64,000 nt of DNA from Brevibacterium gallinarum (GCF_014836885.1 NZ_JACSPY010000001.1:62001-126000), one strand, 5' to 3'; positions 1 to 9,578 are shown, numbered from the stretch's first letter. The notes: generated from the sequence alone by a model not told the origin. Numbers and translations are program-made.

Positions 1-698
1 ATCTCATCGGGAGTCTCGATGAGCTCATCGCGGGCGAGCACGACCTTCTTCAGCGCCTGCGCACCGGTATGCTCCCGCATGAGAGCGCTCGCCTGGGCGA
101 CGATGTCGAGGTAGTCCGCCCCGGTCGTATGCCCGGGTTTCCGGGTCGCGCCGACCGGCCGGCGGATCGGGGTCGGGGCGAGGACGAGCTCCCCATCGTC
201 ACTGCCATCGCCGTTGCCGGCCGGGTCGGCTGTGCGAGCACCGGCACTCAGCGGTTCGATCGAGGTCAGCCACACGCGCCCATCGCGGCGGCCGAGCAGA
301 TAGCGGGGGATGTCGATGACCGAGGTGGCCTGCGACTGGGCGGAGAACGTCACCGCCGAGAAGCACGCCAGGCCCGAACCCGGCAGGCCGACCGGATCGT
401 CGATCGTCGAGGTCGCCACGATCTGCTGCCAGGCCCGGTCGAGGTCAGCGAACCGGCGGGCACCGGTGGCTGTCAGCCGGGCTGCCCGGCCGAACCCGAC
501 GAGCCCGGAGGTGTGCCGCACCCAGCAGGAGAACCCTGCAGCCGGCAGCTGGGAGATGAACTCCTGCGGCGTCGTCGGCAGCCCGTGGGTGAAGGGCACC
601 GGGGCATGGGGGCTGAGGCCGTCGATGAACCATGAACGCACCACAAACCGCGGCAGCCCAGGGTCGTCATCGCTCACATCGATCCTGTCCATATTCAT
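1..698 (-). CDS. menF: Isochorismate synthase MenF (partial, C-terminal part outside the window)
   Basis: This frame is open from an ATG at 698 (a second in-frame ATG lies at 692) to the window edge, giving 232 residues of the N-terminal part. The reading KKVVLARDE near the visible end matches the start of the chorismate-binding domain, and the preceding part (SVIDIPRYLLGRR, VWLTSIEPL) fits isochorismate synthases. The enzyme converts chorismate to isochorismate, the first committed step of menaquinone synthesis. The divergent neighbour is menG, a late step of the same pathway, which supports MenF rather than a siderophore-pathway paralogue. A purine-rich AGGATGG precedes the ATG. The catalytic C-terminal domain cannot be seen, so activity cannot be judged. 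Confidence 0.85.
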   Translation of the reverse strand, partial: MNMDRIDVSDDDPGLPRFVVRSWFIDGLSPHAPVPFTHGLPTTPQEFISQLPAAGFSCWVRHTSGLVGFGRAARLTATGARRFADLDRAWQQIVATSTIDDPVGLPGSGLACFSAVTFSAQSQATSVIDIPRYLLGRRDGRVWLTSIEPLSAGARTADPAGNGDGSDDGELVLAPTPIRRPVGATRKPGHTTGADYLDIVAQASALMREHTGAQALKKVVLARDELIETPDE

Positions 699-805
699 GC
701 CATCCTACGTGCTCACCGGCCCCGGCGGCAGGCACCTCGAGCACACTGCACCACGACACCGGGCCCCGATTGGCTCCCGGGCGGCTCAGTTGAGACGATA
801 GGGCA

Positions 806-1534
806 ATGAACCGGGCCCAGCTGGACAAACAGGCCGCCGACGTCGCGTCGATGTTCGACGACGTCGCCGAGCGCTACGACCTCACCAACGACGTCATGAC
901 CTTCGGGATCTCGCGCCTGTGGCGCATCGCCAACACCGAGGCGGTCGATCCCAATCCGGGTGAGCGGATCCTCGACCTGGCCGCCGGGACCGGCGCCTCG
1001 TCCGTTCCGTATGCGCGCGCCGGCGCCGAGGTGGTCGCAGGCGACATCTCCGAGGGCATGCTCGCTGTCGGACGGAAGCGCTACCCGGACATCGAGTTCG
1101 TCTACGCCGACGCCCTCGACCTGCCGTTCGCCGCTGAGACCTTCGATGCGGTGACGATCACGTACGGCATCCGCAACTTCCAGGACGTCGACGCGGCCCT
1201 GACGGAGATCCTGCGCGTCCTCAAGCCCGGCGGCCGGCTCGTCATCGCCGAGTTCTCCACCCCGACGTTCGCGCCGTTCGCCGTGGCGTACAAGGAGTAC
1301 ATCATGGCCGCGCTGCCGGCCCTGGCGAAGGCCGTGAGCTCGAACCCTGAGGCCTACGTCTACCTCGCCGAGTCGATCCGCACCTGGCCGGACCAGGACA
1401 CCTTCGCCCGGCAGATCTTCGCTGCCGGCTACGACCAGGTGAAGTACCGCAACCTCACCGGCGGCATCGTCGCCATCCACCACGCCCTCAAACCCGCCGC
1501 CGGGCCCAACCCCGCCGGCGGCCCGACGGCATGA
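806..1534 (+). CDS. menG: Demethylmenaquinone methyltransferase MenG (UbiE family)
   Basis: This 242-residue class I SAM-dependent methyltransferase has usual family length. The UbiE signature region [17 protein letters not shown] lies at residues 24-40 and the SAM-binding motif [10 protein letters not shown] at about 56-65. It methylates demethylmenaquinone to menaquinone at the membrane. It is divergent from menF, and its stop overlaps the next gene by four bases (ATGA), so the two are probably translated as a coupled unit. No strong Shine-Dalgarno sequence precedes the ATG. The identity is well supported by both motifs and the menaquinone context. Confidence 0.93.
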   Translation: MNRAQLDKQAADVASMFDDVAERYDLTNDVMTFGISRLWRIANTEAVDPNPGERILDLAAGTGASSVPYARAGAEVVAGDISEGMLAVGRKRYPDIEFVYADALDLPFAAETFDAVTITYGIRNFQDVDAALTEILRVLKPGGRLVIAEFSTPTFAPFAVAYKEYIMAALPALAKAVSSNPEAYVYLAESIRTWPDQDTFARQIFAAGYDQVKYRNLTGGIVAIHHALKPAAGPNPAGGPTA

Positions 1535-2850
1535 CCCACATCGACGCCGACGTCGTCATCGTCGGTGCAGGACCGGCCGGCTCGACCGCAGCCGCCCACC
1601 TCGCCCAGGCCGGCTTCGAGGTCGCACTTCTGGAGAAGGCATCCTTCCCGCGCGACAAGATCTGCGGCGACGCCCTCACCCCCAGGGCTGTGCGCGAAAC
1701 CCAGCGCCTCGGCATCCCGACCCGGGCCGAGGACGGCTGGCACCCCAACCGCGGGCTGCGGCTCATCGGCGCCGGCCACCGCCTGGAGATCGACTGGCCC
1801 GATGTGCCGGGCATGCCCGATCATGGGCTGACACGCCCGCGCATGAAGCTCGACGCCGACCTCGCCGGCTTCGCAGCCGCGTGCGGCGCGCGCCTGCACG
1901 AGAACACGATGGCCACCCATCCGCTCCTCGGCCCCGACGGCTGGGTCACCGGGGTCGCCGCCCGGGCCACCGATGAACGCGGCCGCAGGACCGGCCCCGA
2001 GCTGACCTTCCGCGCCCCGGTCGTCATCGCCGCCGACGGCGTCTCCTCCCGCATGGCCGTGGCGCTGGGCATCGAGAAGCGCGATGACCGCCCGATGGGC
2101 GTGGCCGTGCGCACCTACCATTCCTCCCCGCGCCATGACGACGACTACATCGAAAGCTGGGTCGAGCTCACCGCACCCACCCAGACCACCGTCTCGGGCC
2201 AGGCGACCGCCGGCGAGGTGATGCCCGGCTACGGCTGGCTGTTTCCGCTCGGCGACGGCACCGTCAACGTCGGACTCGGGATGCTCAACACCTCCCCGGC
2301 CTTCGGCCAGGTCGACTACCGGGCCGTGCTGCGCGACTGGATAGCAGCCATGGGCCACGAGTGGGACATCGACGAGACCACCGAACTGACCCCGGTGCGC
2401 TCAGCGGCCCTGCCGATGGCCTTCAACCGCACCCCGCACTTCGACCGCGGCATGCTGCTCATCGGCGACGCCGGCGGAATGGTCAACCCCTTCAACGGCG
2501 AGGGCATCGACTACGGCATGGAAGCCGCCCGCATCGCCGCCGAGGTCATCTCCACCTACGCCCGCTATCCCGAGGCCGCCCGCCGGCGCCGCCTGGCCGA
2601 GTACCCGGCCGCCGTGCGCGATAGCTTCGGCTCCTACTTCACCCTCGGACGGGTGTTCGCCGAGCTCATCGGACGCCCCGAGCTCATGAGCCTCGGCATC
2701 AAGTACGGTATGAGTAGCAGACTGGTGATGACCTTCGTGGTCAAGCTGCTGGCGAACCTCTACGACGACGGATCCACCACCGACCGGGACGCCTACGACT
2801 ATGTCATCACCGCACTGACGAGGCTGACACCGGCGACGACGAACGACTGA
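1531..2850 (+). CDS. Geranylgeranyl reductase family FAD-dependent oxidoreductase (MenJ-like)
   Basis: This 439-residue flavoprotein starts with a Rossmann FAD motif ([18 protein letters not shown], about residues 9-26) and has the second FAD contact [15 protein letters not shown] near residue 312. These are hallmarks of the geranylgeranyl reductase family. In mycobacteria the relative MenJ saturates one isoprene unit of menaquinone. The position directly after menG (ATGA overlap) and before a polyprenyl diphosphate synthase makes a menaquinone side-chain reductase the best guess. Substrate and degree of saturation are inferred from context; archaeal-type lipid or carotenoid substrates remain possible for the family. 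Confidence 0.82.
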   Translation: MTHIDADVVIVGAGPAGSTAAAHLAQAGFEVALLEKASFPRDKICGDALTPRAVRETQRLGIPTRAEDGWHPNRGLRLIGAGHRLEIDWPDVPGMPDHGLTRPRMKLDADLAGFAAACGARLHENTMATHPLLGPDGWVTGVAARATDERGRRTGPELTFRAPVVIAADGVSSRMAVALGIEKRDDRPMGVAVRTYHSSPRHDDDYIESWVELTAPTQTTVSGQATAGEVMPGYGWLFPLGDGTVNVGLGMLNTSPAFGQVDYRAVLRDWIAAMGHEWDIDETTELTPVRSAALPMAFNRTPHFDRGMLLIGDAGGMVNPFNGEGIDYGMEAARIAAEVISTYARYPEAARRRRLAEYPAAVRDSFGSYFTLGRVFAELIGRPELMSLGIKYGMSSRLVMTFVVKLLANLYDDGSTTDRDAYDYVITALTRLTPATTND

Positions 2851-2867
2851 GGGCTGACGAAACGGAC

Positions 2868-3899
2868 ATGACGAAGCATTCGACACCCATGACGGGTCCG
2901 CTGTCGCCGGTCTCCTTCACCGGCGCCGGATCCGAACTCAGCGCTGCCCTGACAGCGCGCCTGGACGAGGTCGAGGAGTTCCTCGACATCGCCGTCACGC
3001 AGACCGAGAAGCTGCCGAACGAGACGTCCCATCACCTGCTGCGCGCCGGCGGCAAGCGGGTGCGGCCGATGCTCGTGCTGCTCGCCGCCGAGTACGGCGA
3101 CTCCAGCACCCGCGACGTCGTCAAGGCCAGCGCGGCCGTCGAGCTCATCCACCTTGCGACCCTCTACCACGACGACGTCATGGACGACGCCCCGGTGCGC
3201 CGTGGCGCACAGGCCGCACACGAGGTGTGGGGCAACTCGGTGGCGATCCTCACCGGTGATCTGCTCTTCGCCCGCGCCTCGCTGCTGTCTGCCGAACTCG
3301 GCGTCGAAGCAGTCGAGCTGCAGTCGCGCACCTTCGAGCGCCTCGTCCTCGGCCAGCTCAACGAATTCGCCGGCCCCCAGCCCGGTGACGACCCGATCGA
3401 GCACTACCTCAAGGTGCTGGCTGACAAGACCGGTTCGCTCATCGCCGGCTCCTGTGAGTTCGGGCTGCTCGCCTCCGGGGCCCCAGCCGAGCTCGTGCCG
3501 GTGCTGCGCGACTACGGCGAGCGCGTCGGGGTGGCCTTCCAGCTCGCCGATGACATCATCGACCTGACCTCTGATGCGCAGACCTCCGGCAAGACGCCCG
3601 GCACTGACCTGCGCGAGGGTGTGCCGACCCTGCCGGTGCTCTGCCTGCGCCGGGCTGCCGCGGCCGGTGACGCTGAGGCGCAGCGGATCGTCGAACTGCT
3701 GGCCGCCGATCTGTCCTCCGATGAGGCGCTAGAGACCGCCCGTGCGGCGCTCGCCGCCCATCCGGTGACCGCTGAGGCCCGTGCCGAAGCACGCCGCTGG
3801 TCCGATGCCGCGGTCAGCGCCCTTGATGCGCTGCCGGCCGGCTGGATCAAGGACAGCCTCGCGGCGTTTGCCGACACTGTCGTCTCCCGCGTCGCCTGA
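2868..3899 (+). CDS. Long-chain polyprenyl diphosphate synthase
   Basis: This 343-residue trans-isoprenyl diphosphate synthase shows the first aspartate-rich motif as DDVMDD (residues 102-107) and the second as DDIID (228-232), plus the substrate-binding GGKRVRPML near residue 60. It elongates an allylic diphosphate with isopentenyl diphosphate to build the menaquinone side chain, probably C40-C45 as usual in actinobacteria. Chain length cannot be read reliably by eye. It lies 17 bases after the reductase gene and is likely the last gene of a menG–reductase–prenyl synthase operon. Confidence 0.9.
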   Translation: MTKHSTPMTGPLSPVSFTGAGSELSAALTARLDEVEEFLDIAVTQTEKLPNETSHHLLRAGGKRVRPMLVLLAAEYGDSSTRDVVKASAAVELIHLATLYHDDVMDDAPVRRGAQAAHEVWGNSVAILTGDLLFARASLLSAELGVEAVELQSRTFERLVLGQLNEFAGPQPGDDPIEHYLKVLADKTGSLIAGSCEFGLLASGAPAELVPVLRDYGERVGVAFQLADDIIDLTSDAQTSGKTPGTDLREGVPTLPVLCLRRAAAAGDAEAQRIVELLAADLSSDEALETARAALAAHPVTAEARAEARRWSDAAVSALDALPAGWIKDSLAAFADTVVSRVA

Positions 3900-3920
3900 A
3901 GCTCACCCGGCTGCCGGGCC

Positions 3921-4994
3921 CTATGCGCGGTGACCGGCTGCCGGCGGTTCGTCTGCCTCCGGACGCTTCGCGTCCACACCGTCGGCGGCCCTCGCCTCTC
4001 CAGCCGCTGCGGCATCCGGGGTCCCGGTTGCCGCCGGTGGGGGAGGTTCGGGCCGGTTGGCCTTGCGGATCTCGCGGCGCCGCTGCGCCTGGGTGGCGCG
4101 CAGCATGTCGACGGTGAGCATGACGACGGCGATCCAGATGATGATGAACCCGATCCAGCGGGCCAGCGGCATCTGCTCGCCGAGCACCGTGATGCCGAGG
4201 ATGAACTGGATCGTCGGGGTGACGTACTGCATGAGCCCCACCCACGACAGCGGCACCCGCCGGGTGGCGGCACCGAAGAGGATGAGTGGGATCGCGGTGA
4301 TCGGGCCGAGCGCGAGCATGATGAGCAGATGCCCGGTGCCCTCGGTGCCGAAGTGCGAGGCACCGGTGACGGTGAGGTAGATGATGTAGGCACCGCAGAC
4401 CGGGGTGAGCACCGCGGTCTCGACCGTCAGCCCCTCGAGCGCGCCGACCTTCCCGCCGACCCGGTTCTTGATGAGCCCGTAGAGTCCGAAGGAGAACGCC
4501 ACGAGCAGTGCCAGCCACGGCATCTGCCCGTAGCCTACGGCGATGACGACGACAGCCAGGCAGCCGACGATGACCGCCGCCCACTGCAGCCTGCGCAGCC
4601 GCTCGCCGAGGAAGACCACCCCGATGAGCACGGTGACGAGCGGATTGAAGAAGTAGCCGAGTGAGATCTCGACGACCCGGTTGAGGCTGACCCCGAGCAG
4701 GAAGCCGAACCAGTTGATCGAGACGACGATCGCGGCCAGGGCGAGCGTGCCGAGCACGCGCAGGTCGCGCACCGCAGCCAGGACACGGCGGAACCCGCGG
4801 GCGAAGATGAGCAGGATGGTGCAGAACACCAGCGACCACACGATCCGGTGGGCGAGGATCTCGGTCGGCGTCGCCGGGGCCGCAGCGGCGAAGACGAGCG
4901 GCATCCCTCCCCAGAACAGGTAGCCGGAGAGACCGAGCAGCAGGCCCGAGCGGCGGCGGGCGGATTCCTCGTCAGTCAGCTGGCGTTCAGTCAC
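3921..4994 (-). CDS. rarD: EamA/RarD family transporter
   Basis: This is a polytopic inner-membrane protein of the drug/metabolite transporter superfamily. The start of the mature-looking sequence (SGLLLGLSGYLFWGGMPLVF) and the motif EILAHRIVWSL match RarD. About ten hydrophobic segments are expected in two EamA repeats. The GTG at 4994 is chosen because upstream in-frame codons would run across the fprA promoter and start. The result is 357 residues, longer than typical RarD (about 300) because of a charged, Ala/Pro-rich cytoplasmic tail of about 60 residues. The substrate is unknown. It converges on the prenyl synthase and diverges from fprA. Confidence 0.8.
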   Translation of the reverse strand: MTERQLTDEESARRRSGLLLGLSGYLFWGGMPLVFAAAAPATPTEILAHRIVWSLVFCTILLIFARGFRRVLAAVRDLRVLGTLALAAIVVSINWFGFLLGVSLNRVVEISLGYFFNPLVTVLIGVVFLGERLRRLQWAAVIVGCLAVVVIAVGYGQMPWLALLVAFSFGLYGLIKNRVGGKVGALEGLTVETAVLTPVCGAYIIYLTVTGASHFGTEGTGHLLIMLALGPITAIPLILFGAATRRVPLSWVGLMQYVTPTIQFILGITVLGEQMPLARWIGFIIIWIAVVMLTVDMLRATQAQRRREIRKANRPEPPPPAATGTPDAAAAGEARAADGVDAKRPEADEPPAAGHRA

Positions 4995-5010
4995 GAACGG
5001 CAGTCTAGTC

Positions 5011-5031
5011 CACAGCAGGATCGCTGCTGTG
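5011..5031. repeat. Inverted repeat CACAGCAG-N5-CTGCTGTG between rarD and fprA
   Basis: Two perfect 8-base arms separated by five bases sit in the divergent rarD/fprA region, just upstream of the fprA promoter. The symmetry and spacing suit a dimeric regulator. No regulator is identified. Confidence 0.4.
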
Positions 5032-5059
5032 ACTTCCCGCATACTGGCCGCTCGAGATG

Positions 5060-5087
5060 TCGACATCAGGCGCGTGGACGTTAGAAT
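5060..5087 (+). promoter_or_regulatory. Candidate fprA promoter
   Basis: TCGACA at 5060-5065 and TAGAAT at 5082-5087 are separated by 16 bases, close to housekeeping sigma consensus. The implied transcript starts about 20 bases upstream of the fprA start codon, leaving room for the AAAGGTG ribosome-binding site. Confidence 0.5.
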
Positions 5088-5115
5088 CGTGAGTTGACTA
5101 GGTGAAAGGTGTGTT

Positions 5116-6537
5116 ATGACTCGTCCTCTCCGGGTAGCCATCATCGGCGCAGGCCCGGCCGGCATCTACGCCGCAGACCTGCTGACCAAGGCTGAACGGG
5201 AATTCGACGTCAGCATCGACCTCTTCGAACGCCTCCCCGCCCCCTTCGGGCTGGTGCGCTACGGCGTGGCCCCTGACCACCCGCGCATCAAGGGCATCAC
5301 CAACGCCCTCATCAAGGTGCTCGACCGCGGGGACATCCGGCTGTTCGCCAATGTCGACTACGGCACCGACATCACGCGTGAGGAGCTGCAGCAGCACTAC
5401 GACGCCGTCATCTTCTCCACCGGCTGCTTCGTCGACGCCAAGCTCAACATCCCCGGCATCGACCTGCCCCGCTCCTACGGTGCCGCTGACTTCGTCAACT
5501 GGTACGACGCCCACCCCGATGTCTCCCAGGAGTGGCCGCTGGACACCAAGGAGGTCGCCGTCATCGGCAACGGCAACGTCGCCCTCGACGTCGCCCGGGT
5601 GCTGGCCAAGCAGGCCGACGACATGCTCACCACGGAGATCCCCGACCACGTCTACGAGGGACTCAAACGCTCCGAGGTCACCGACGTCCACGTCTTCGGC
5701 CGCCGCGGCCCGGCCCAGGCGAAGTTCACGCCGCTGGAGCTGCGCGAACTCGGCCACGTCAAGGACGTCGACATCATCGTCTACCCCGAGGACTTCGAGT
5801 TCGACGAAGCCTCGATGGCCCAGATCCACTCGAACAACCAGACCAAGCAGGTCACCAAGACGCTGACGGACTTCACGCTGCGTGAGCCCACCGGCGCCAA
5901 GCGCCGCCTGCACCTGCACTTCCTCCACGCCCCGGTCGCCGTGCTCGGCGACGAGGACACCGGCGTCACCGGCCTGCGCACCGAACGGCAGGAGCTCGAC
6001 GGCCGCGGCGGAGTCAACGCCACCGGCACCTTCGTCGACTGGCCGATGGACGCGATCTACCGGGCGGTCGGCTACTTCGGCACCCCGCTGACCGAACTGC
6101 CCTTCGACGAGCTCAAGGGCGTCATCCCGAACCACGAGGGCCGCGTCGTCGATGCGCTCTCGCAGTCGGAGTCGGCTGATGCGCCGTGGATCCCCGGCGT
6201 GTACGCCACCGGCTGGATCAAGCGCGGACCCGTCGGGCTCATCGGCCACACGAAGGGTGATGCGCTCGAGACGATCACCCACCTCATCGAAGACCATGTC
6301 GCCGGCCGGCTGCCGGCCCCGTCGGCCCCAGGTGAGGACGCGATCATCGAACGCCTCAACGCCAAGGGCGTCGACTACGTCGACTGGGAGGGCTACCACC
6401 GGCTCGAAGCCGCGGAGAAGCAGCTGGGCGAACCGCACGGCCGTGAGCGGATCAAGATCGCCACCCGTGAGGGCATGCTCGCCGAAGCCCGCCGCGCCGT
6501 CGAGGCAGCCGACCCCGTCGCCGTCGGCGAAAGCTGA
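5116..6537 (+). CDS. fprA: NADPH-ferredoxin reductase FprA (adrenodoxin reductase type)
   Basis: This 473-residue flavoprotein has FAD-binding GAGPAG at residues 11-16, the family's GLVRYGVAPDHP segment near 48-60, an NADP-binding Rossmann motif GNGNVALDVA near 153 and a C-terminal GWIKRGPVGLIGH near 364. This set is typical of FprA of mycobacteria, which passes electrons from NADPH to ferredoxins. AAAGGTG precedes the ATG. The downstream hydrolase begins two bases after its stop, so both are probably in one transcript. No ferredoxin or P450 gene is adjacent, so the electron acceptor is not indicated. Confidence 0.92.
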   Translation: MTRPLRVAIIGAGPAGIYAADLLTKAEREFDVSIDLFERLPAPFGLVRYGVAPDHPRIKGITNALIKVLDRGDIRLFANVDYGTDITREELQQHYDAVIFSTGCFVDAKLNIPGIDLPRSYGAADFVNWYDAHPDVSQEWPLDTKEVAVIGNGNVALDVARVLAKQADDMLTTEIPDHVYEGLKRSEVTDVHVFGRRGPAQAKFTPLELRELGHVKDVDIIVYPEDFEFDEASMAQIHSNNQTKQVTKTLTDFTLREPTGAKRRLHLHFLHAPVAVLGDEDTGVTGLRTERQELDGRGGVNATGTFVDWPMDAIYRAVGYFGTPLTELPFDELKGVIPNHEGRVVDALSQSESADAPWIPGVYATGWIKRGPVGLIGHTKGDALETITHLIEDHVAGRLPAPSAPGEDAIIERLNAKGVDYVDWEGYHRLEAAEKQLGEPHGRERIKIATREGMLAEARRAVEAADPVAVGES

Positions 6538-6539
6538 TC

Positions 6540-7853
6540 GTGGGTGCAGCCGGCCGGGCCGAGCGCATCGCCCGCTCCGTGCGCGGGCTGCGCCGTGTGC
6601 GCCGGCCGGCCACCGCCTCGGGCCCGGAGTTCGACCTTCACTACGTCCGCCAGCCGGCCACCGGCGCCCGCCCGTCCGGCCTGCCGATCGTCATCGTCCC
6701 CGGCGGGCCGGGTCTCGGCTCCCTCGTGCTGTTCGCCGGCCTGCGGGCCCGTGCCGCCCGCGCCGGTCTCGACGTCATCATGATCGAGCACCGCGGCATC
6801 GGCCTGTCCCGCTGTGACACAGACGGTGCGGATCTGCCGCGTGAGGCGATGCGCGTGGCTGCGGTGGCCGATGACATCGCCGCTGTGCTGGATGCGGAAT
6901 CCGTTCCCGAGGCGGTGCTCGCCGGATCCTCGTACGGCACCTATGTGGTCCAGGCCTTCGCCGCCGGCCATCCCGAGCGCACCGCCGCCCTCGTCCTCGA
7001 CTCGGCGATGATCGACGCGGGCTTCCCGCAGCGCATCGAAGACTACAGCCTCCAGCTGCTGTTCGAGGGGCACCCGCCAGCAGAGCTGAGCGAGATCGGC
7101 CCGGTGCCCGGCATCGCCGGGTCTGTCGATCCTGTCGCTGACCTGCCCGAGACCGAGCGGGTGGCGATGAAGATCCGCGACCTCGCCGGCTCCCAGCTCA
7201 TCGGGCAGCAGGACCTCGGCCGCATGGTGCGCACTGTCTTCGAGTTCGCCGGGGTCGGCACACTCGACCGGCTGCTCAACCAGATCGCCCTCGGCCGCGC
7301 CGGGTGGACGCAGGCGCTGCTGACGAAGCTCACCACCGCCGAGCTCGAATCGCGCAGACCGCACATCATGGAGTTCGACCTCGTCGGTGAGATCGCAGTG
7401 CGCGAACTCGGCTATGCGCTGCCGGGCCGCGGCAGCCTCTTCGACTCCTCAGCGGACTTCGGAGACGCAGGTGGCCGCTTCACCCCGTTCGCCGGAGAGC
7501 CCTATGATCTGGCGGCGGCGCTCAAACGGCTGCAGGCCCCGGTGACCGTGATCTCCGGGAATCGCGACCTGCGCACTCCACGCAGCATCGCCGCACGCAT
7601 CGCAGCTGAGGCACCCGACGGTGCGCTCATCCCGGTTGCCGACCACGGGCACAGCGCTCTCGACACACACGCTGGGCTGTTCCTCGCCGTCGTGACCGCG
7701 CATGCCGCCGGCCGGCGCCCGCGGGCAGACGAGCTGGCTGCGGCCAGCGGCCGGCGCTCCGGTTCAGGCTCGCACCGCCTCGGCGGGATGCTGCGCGCCA
7801 GCCTGCTGGCCGACCGGCTGCGACCGGCCAGCCAGCGACCCGGTCAGCGGTAG
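6540..7853 (+). CDS. Alpha/beta-fold hydrolase, proline iminopeptidase-like
   Basis: The 437-residue protein has an oxyanion-loop GGPG motif near residue 58, the GHRG-like EHRGIGLS near 82, a nucleophile elbow GSSYG with Ser131, and a late DHGHS holding the probable catalytic histidine (about 369-371). This arrangement resembles the proline iminopeptidase/TAP-like hydrolases of actinobacteria. No signal peptide is evident, so it is probably cytoplasmic. It starts with GTG two bases after fprA. Its last ten bases overlap the convergent yajQ-family gene. Substrate specificity cannot be assigned. Confidence 0.75.
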   Translation: MGAAGRAERIARSVRGLRRVRRPATASGPEFDLHYVRQPATGARPSGLPIVIVPGGPGLGSLVLFAGLRARAARAGLDVIMIEHRGIGLSRCDTDGADLPREAMRVAAVADDIAAVLDAESVPEAVLAGSSYGTYVVQAFAAGHPERTAALVLDSAMIDAGFPQRIEDYSLQLLFEGHPPAELSEIGPVPGIAGSVDPVADLPETERVAMKIRDLAGSQLIGQQDLGRMVRTVFEFAGVGTLDRLLNQIALGRAGWTQALLTKLTTAELESRRPHIMEFDLVGEIAVRELGYALPGRGSLFDSSADFGDAGGRFTPFAGEPYDLAAALKRLQAPVTVISGNRDLRTPRSIAARIAAEAPDGALIPVADHGHSALDTHAGLFLAVVTAHAAGRRPRADELAAASGRRSGSGSHRLGGMLRASLLADRLRPASQRPGQR

Positions 7854-8335
7854 TTGGTGAACTGCAGGTCGACGTCGAGGTCCTTGCCCTTGAGCAGGGC
7901 GATGACCGCCTGCAGGTCATCGCGCTTCTTCGAGCTCACCCGCAGCTCCTCGCCCTGGATCTGGGCTTTGACGCCCTTGGGGCCCTCATCGCGGATGATC
8001 TTCGCGATCTTCTTCGCGTTCTCCTTGTCGATGCCCTCCTTGAGGTGACCCTCCAGGCGGTACTCCTTGCCCGAGGCGTACGGGTCGCCGGTCTCAAGGG
8101 ACTTGAGCGAGATGCCGCGGCGCACGAGCTTGGACTGGAAGACATCGAGCACGGCCTTGACGCGGTCCTCGCTCACCGCCTTCATCATGATCGACTCGCC
8201 GGACCATTCGATCGAGGCATCGGTGCCCTTGAAGTCGTAGCGGGAGCGGATCTCCTTCGCCGCCTGATTCAGGGCGTTGTCGGCTTCCTGCCGGTCGACT
8301 TCGGAGACGATGTCGAATGACGATTCGCTGGCCAT
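7844..8335 (-). CDS. YajQ family nucleotide-binding protein
   Basis: This 163-residue protein begins [17 protein letters not shown] and contains [17 protein letters not shown] and the C-terminal [12 protein letters not shown], all characteristic of YajQ (UPF0234). Some family members bind cyclic di-GMP or nucleic acids; the role in Gram-positives is unclear. The ATG at 8335 has GGAGGAT shortly upstream and is preferred to an in-frame ATG at 8368. It is convergent with the alpha/beta hydrolase, and their 3' ends overlap by ten bases. Confidence 0.9.
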   Translation of the reverse strand: MASESSFDIVSEVDRQEADNALNQAAKEIRSRYDFKGTDASIEWSGESIMMKAVSEDRVKAVLDVFQSKLVRRGISLKSLETGDPYASGKEYRLEGHLKEGIDKENAKKIAKIIRDEGPKGVKAQIQGEELRVSSKKRDDLQAVIALLKGKDLDVDLQFTNYR

Positions 8336-8388
8336 GGATCCTCCTGGAGACGGTGACGGTTCGCACACCAGTCTAGGCGCTGAGGCGA

Positions 8389-8418
8389 TTGGCGTTTCGG
8401 GCGCGAAGCTAGTATTCT
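8389..8418 (+). promoter_or_regulatory. Candidate tRNA-Tyr promoter
   Basis: TTGGCG at 8389-8394 and TATTCT at 8413-8418 with an 18-base spacer (or TAGTAT at 8410-8415 with 15) lie about 45 bases before the tRNA. Confidence 0.4.
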
Positions 8419-8460
8419 TCCATAGGTGCTTGAGCGCGCATGCGCCTCAAGCAGACACCT

Positions 8461-8542
8461 GGCAGGTTGCCCGAGCGGCCAAAGGGAGCTGACTGTAAAT
8501 CAGCCGGCATTGCCTTCATAGGTTCGAATCCTATACCTGCCA
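8461..8542 (+). tRNA. tRNA-Tyr (GTA)
   Basis: The acceptor arms GGCAGGT/ACCTGCC pair fully. The anticodon stem GCTGA/TCAGC encloses a loop with GTA, and the T arm reads ATAGG-TTCGAAT-CCTAT. An extended variable arm makes it class II, as expected for bacterial tRNA-Tyr. A terminator hairpin follows directly. Confidence 0.96.
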
Positions 8543-8547
8543 CAGCC

Positions 8548-8577
8548 AAGGCCCGAGGCGTTCTCGCCTCGGGCCTT
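8548..8577 (+). terminator. Hairpin terminator after tRNA-Tyr
   Basis: A perfect 13-base stem (AAGGCCCGAGGCG and its complement) with a TTCT loop lies six bases after the tRNA. The stem ends in TT but no long U-run follows, common in high-GC genomes. Confidence 0.7.
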
Positions 8578-8646
8578 CGCCGTCGCCGGGACTATGCCGT
8601 CGCCGGGCCTGTGCGGCCGGGTTCGCAGGATGGTGCCGGCTGCGGC

Positions 8647-8991
8647 TCACCTGGTGCTCGGTTCGTCCTCCGCCTCGGCCTCGCTGAACGCCAGGTCCGC
8701 GATCTGGCGCAGCCCGGTCATATGCGCGTCATAGACCTTCCGGCCGGCCGGGGTGAGGCTCAGCCACGTGCGCGCCCGCTTGCCGACGAAGCCCTTGCGG
8801 ACTGCCACGATCTCCTCGTCTTCGAGGGCGGAGATGTGCTTCGACAGCGTCGAATCGCTGACACCGAGCTGCTCGCGGATCGTGCGGAAATCCGCCCGCA
8901 CGCAGCCGTGGAGTCCGGCGACGAGGGCCAGCCGCGTCGGGTTCGTCAGCAGCGGGCACAGCTGCGCAATCGCATTCTGATGGGTGCTCAT
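8647..8991 (-). CDS. Winged-helix transcriptional regulator (ArsR/MarR-like)
   Basis: This is a protein of about 114 residues with one winged helix-turn-helix: NPTRLALVAGL, then the recognition helix region REQLGVSDSTLSKHISALEDE, then a wing with RTWLSLTPAGRKVYDAH. It lacks a visible metal-binding cysteine motif, so it is not a classic metal sensor. AGGAGA is better spaced for the ATG at 8991 than for the one at 8994. It follows a small membrane-protein gene by about 20 bases on the same strand, so both probably belong to one autoregulated operon. The inverted repeat at 9521-9553 is a candidate operator. Confidence 0.75.
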   Translation of the reverse strand: MSTHQNAIAQLCPLLTNPTRLALVAGLHGCVRADFRTIREQLGVSDSTLSKHISALEDEEIVAVRKGFVGKRARTWLSLTPAGRKVYDAHMTGLRQIADLAFSEAEAEDEPSTR

Positions 8992-9013
8992 CATCGTTCT
9001 CCTGTCCGCCGGC

Positions 9014-9469
9014 TCATGCGCGGCGGCGCAGCACGGCCATCGCCACGGTGGTGACGAGGATGATGAAGCCGGCGGCCAGGTCGGCGTACAGCGGGGTGGC
9101 GAGCAGGTTCGCTGCCATCGCCGCGCCGATGTAGGCGCCCACCTGCAGCACGAGCACGGTGACGAGCAGGGCGGTGTCCCGGCGCGCCCACGAGCGGGCG
9201 GCGGAGTAGATCACCGCACCGGGGAGGAGCAGTGCGAGGGAGAGCAGGATCCGCAGGATGAACAGCGGTGAGCCTCCCGCCTCGGCGTCAGCGGCGACGA
9301 CGAGCGACCCGGCGGTCATTGCTGCCCCGGAGGCCAGGAGACCGGCGGCCAGGCGCAGCGTGTTGGCACGCGCCGAGGTGGTGTGCGCCTGTTCGGCTGC
9401 GGCGAGTGATGCGCGGGCTTCGGCTGGGCCGGGGTGCTGGTGGGCGTGTGCTGAGGTGCGGTCGGTCAT
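9014..9469 (-). CDS. Small four-helix membrane protein of unknown function
   Basis: The 151-residue protein has a polar N-terminus of about 45 residues (His/Ala-rich), then four hydrophobic stretches, for example LRLAAGLLASGAAMTAGSLV, LFILRILLSLALLLPGAVI, ALLVTVLVLQVGAYIGAAMA and DLAAGFIILVTTVAMAVL, and ends in a positively charged RRRA. An AAGGAG site sits seven bases before the ATG at 9469, which fixes the start. It is cotranscribed with the downstream winged-helix regulator. I recognise no family; a regulator-controlled membrane-integral stress or efflux-accessory role would be speculation. Confidence 0.7.
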   Translation of the reverse strand: MTDRTSAHAHQHPGPAEARASLAAAEQAHTTSARANTLRLAAGLLASGAAMTAGSLVVAADAEAGGSPLFILRILLSLALLLPGAVIYSAARSWARRDTALLVTVLVLQVGAYIGAAMAANLLATPLYADLAAGFIILVTTVAMAVLRRRA

Positions 9470-9520
9470 CGTGACTCCTTCGTCTCTTCGTCTGTCGCTT
9501 TCTGCAACTGATGTCAGAGT

Positions 9521-9553
9521 CTCAACCACTTTCCAGGATGGCAAGTAGTTGAG
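9521..9553. promoter_or_regulatory. Inverted repeat, candidate operator of the winged-helix/membrane-protein operon
   Basis: CTCAACCACTT at 9521-9531 and AAGTAGTTGAG at 9543-9553 are complementary at 10 of 11 positions across an 11-base spacer. The repeat lies about 50-85 bases upstream of the membrane-protein start. It also lies after the stop of the surface operon, so a terminator role is the alternative, but it has no U-run and little GC. Confidence 0.5.
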
Positions 9554-9578
9554 GTGAGGGAATCTGATCGGCTGCGCC

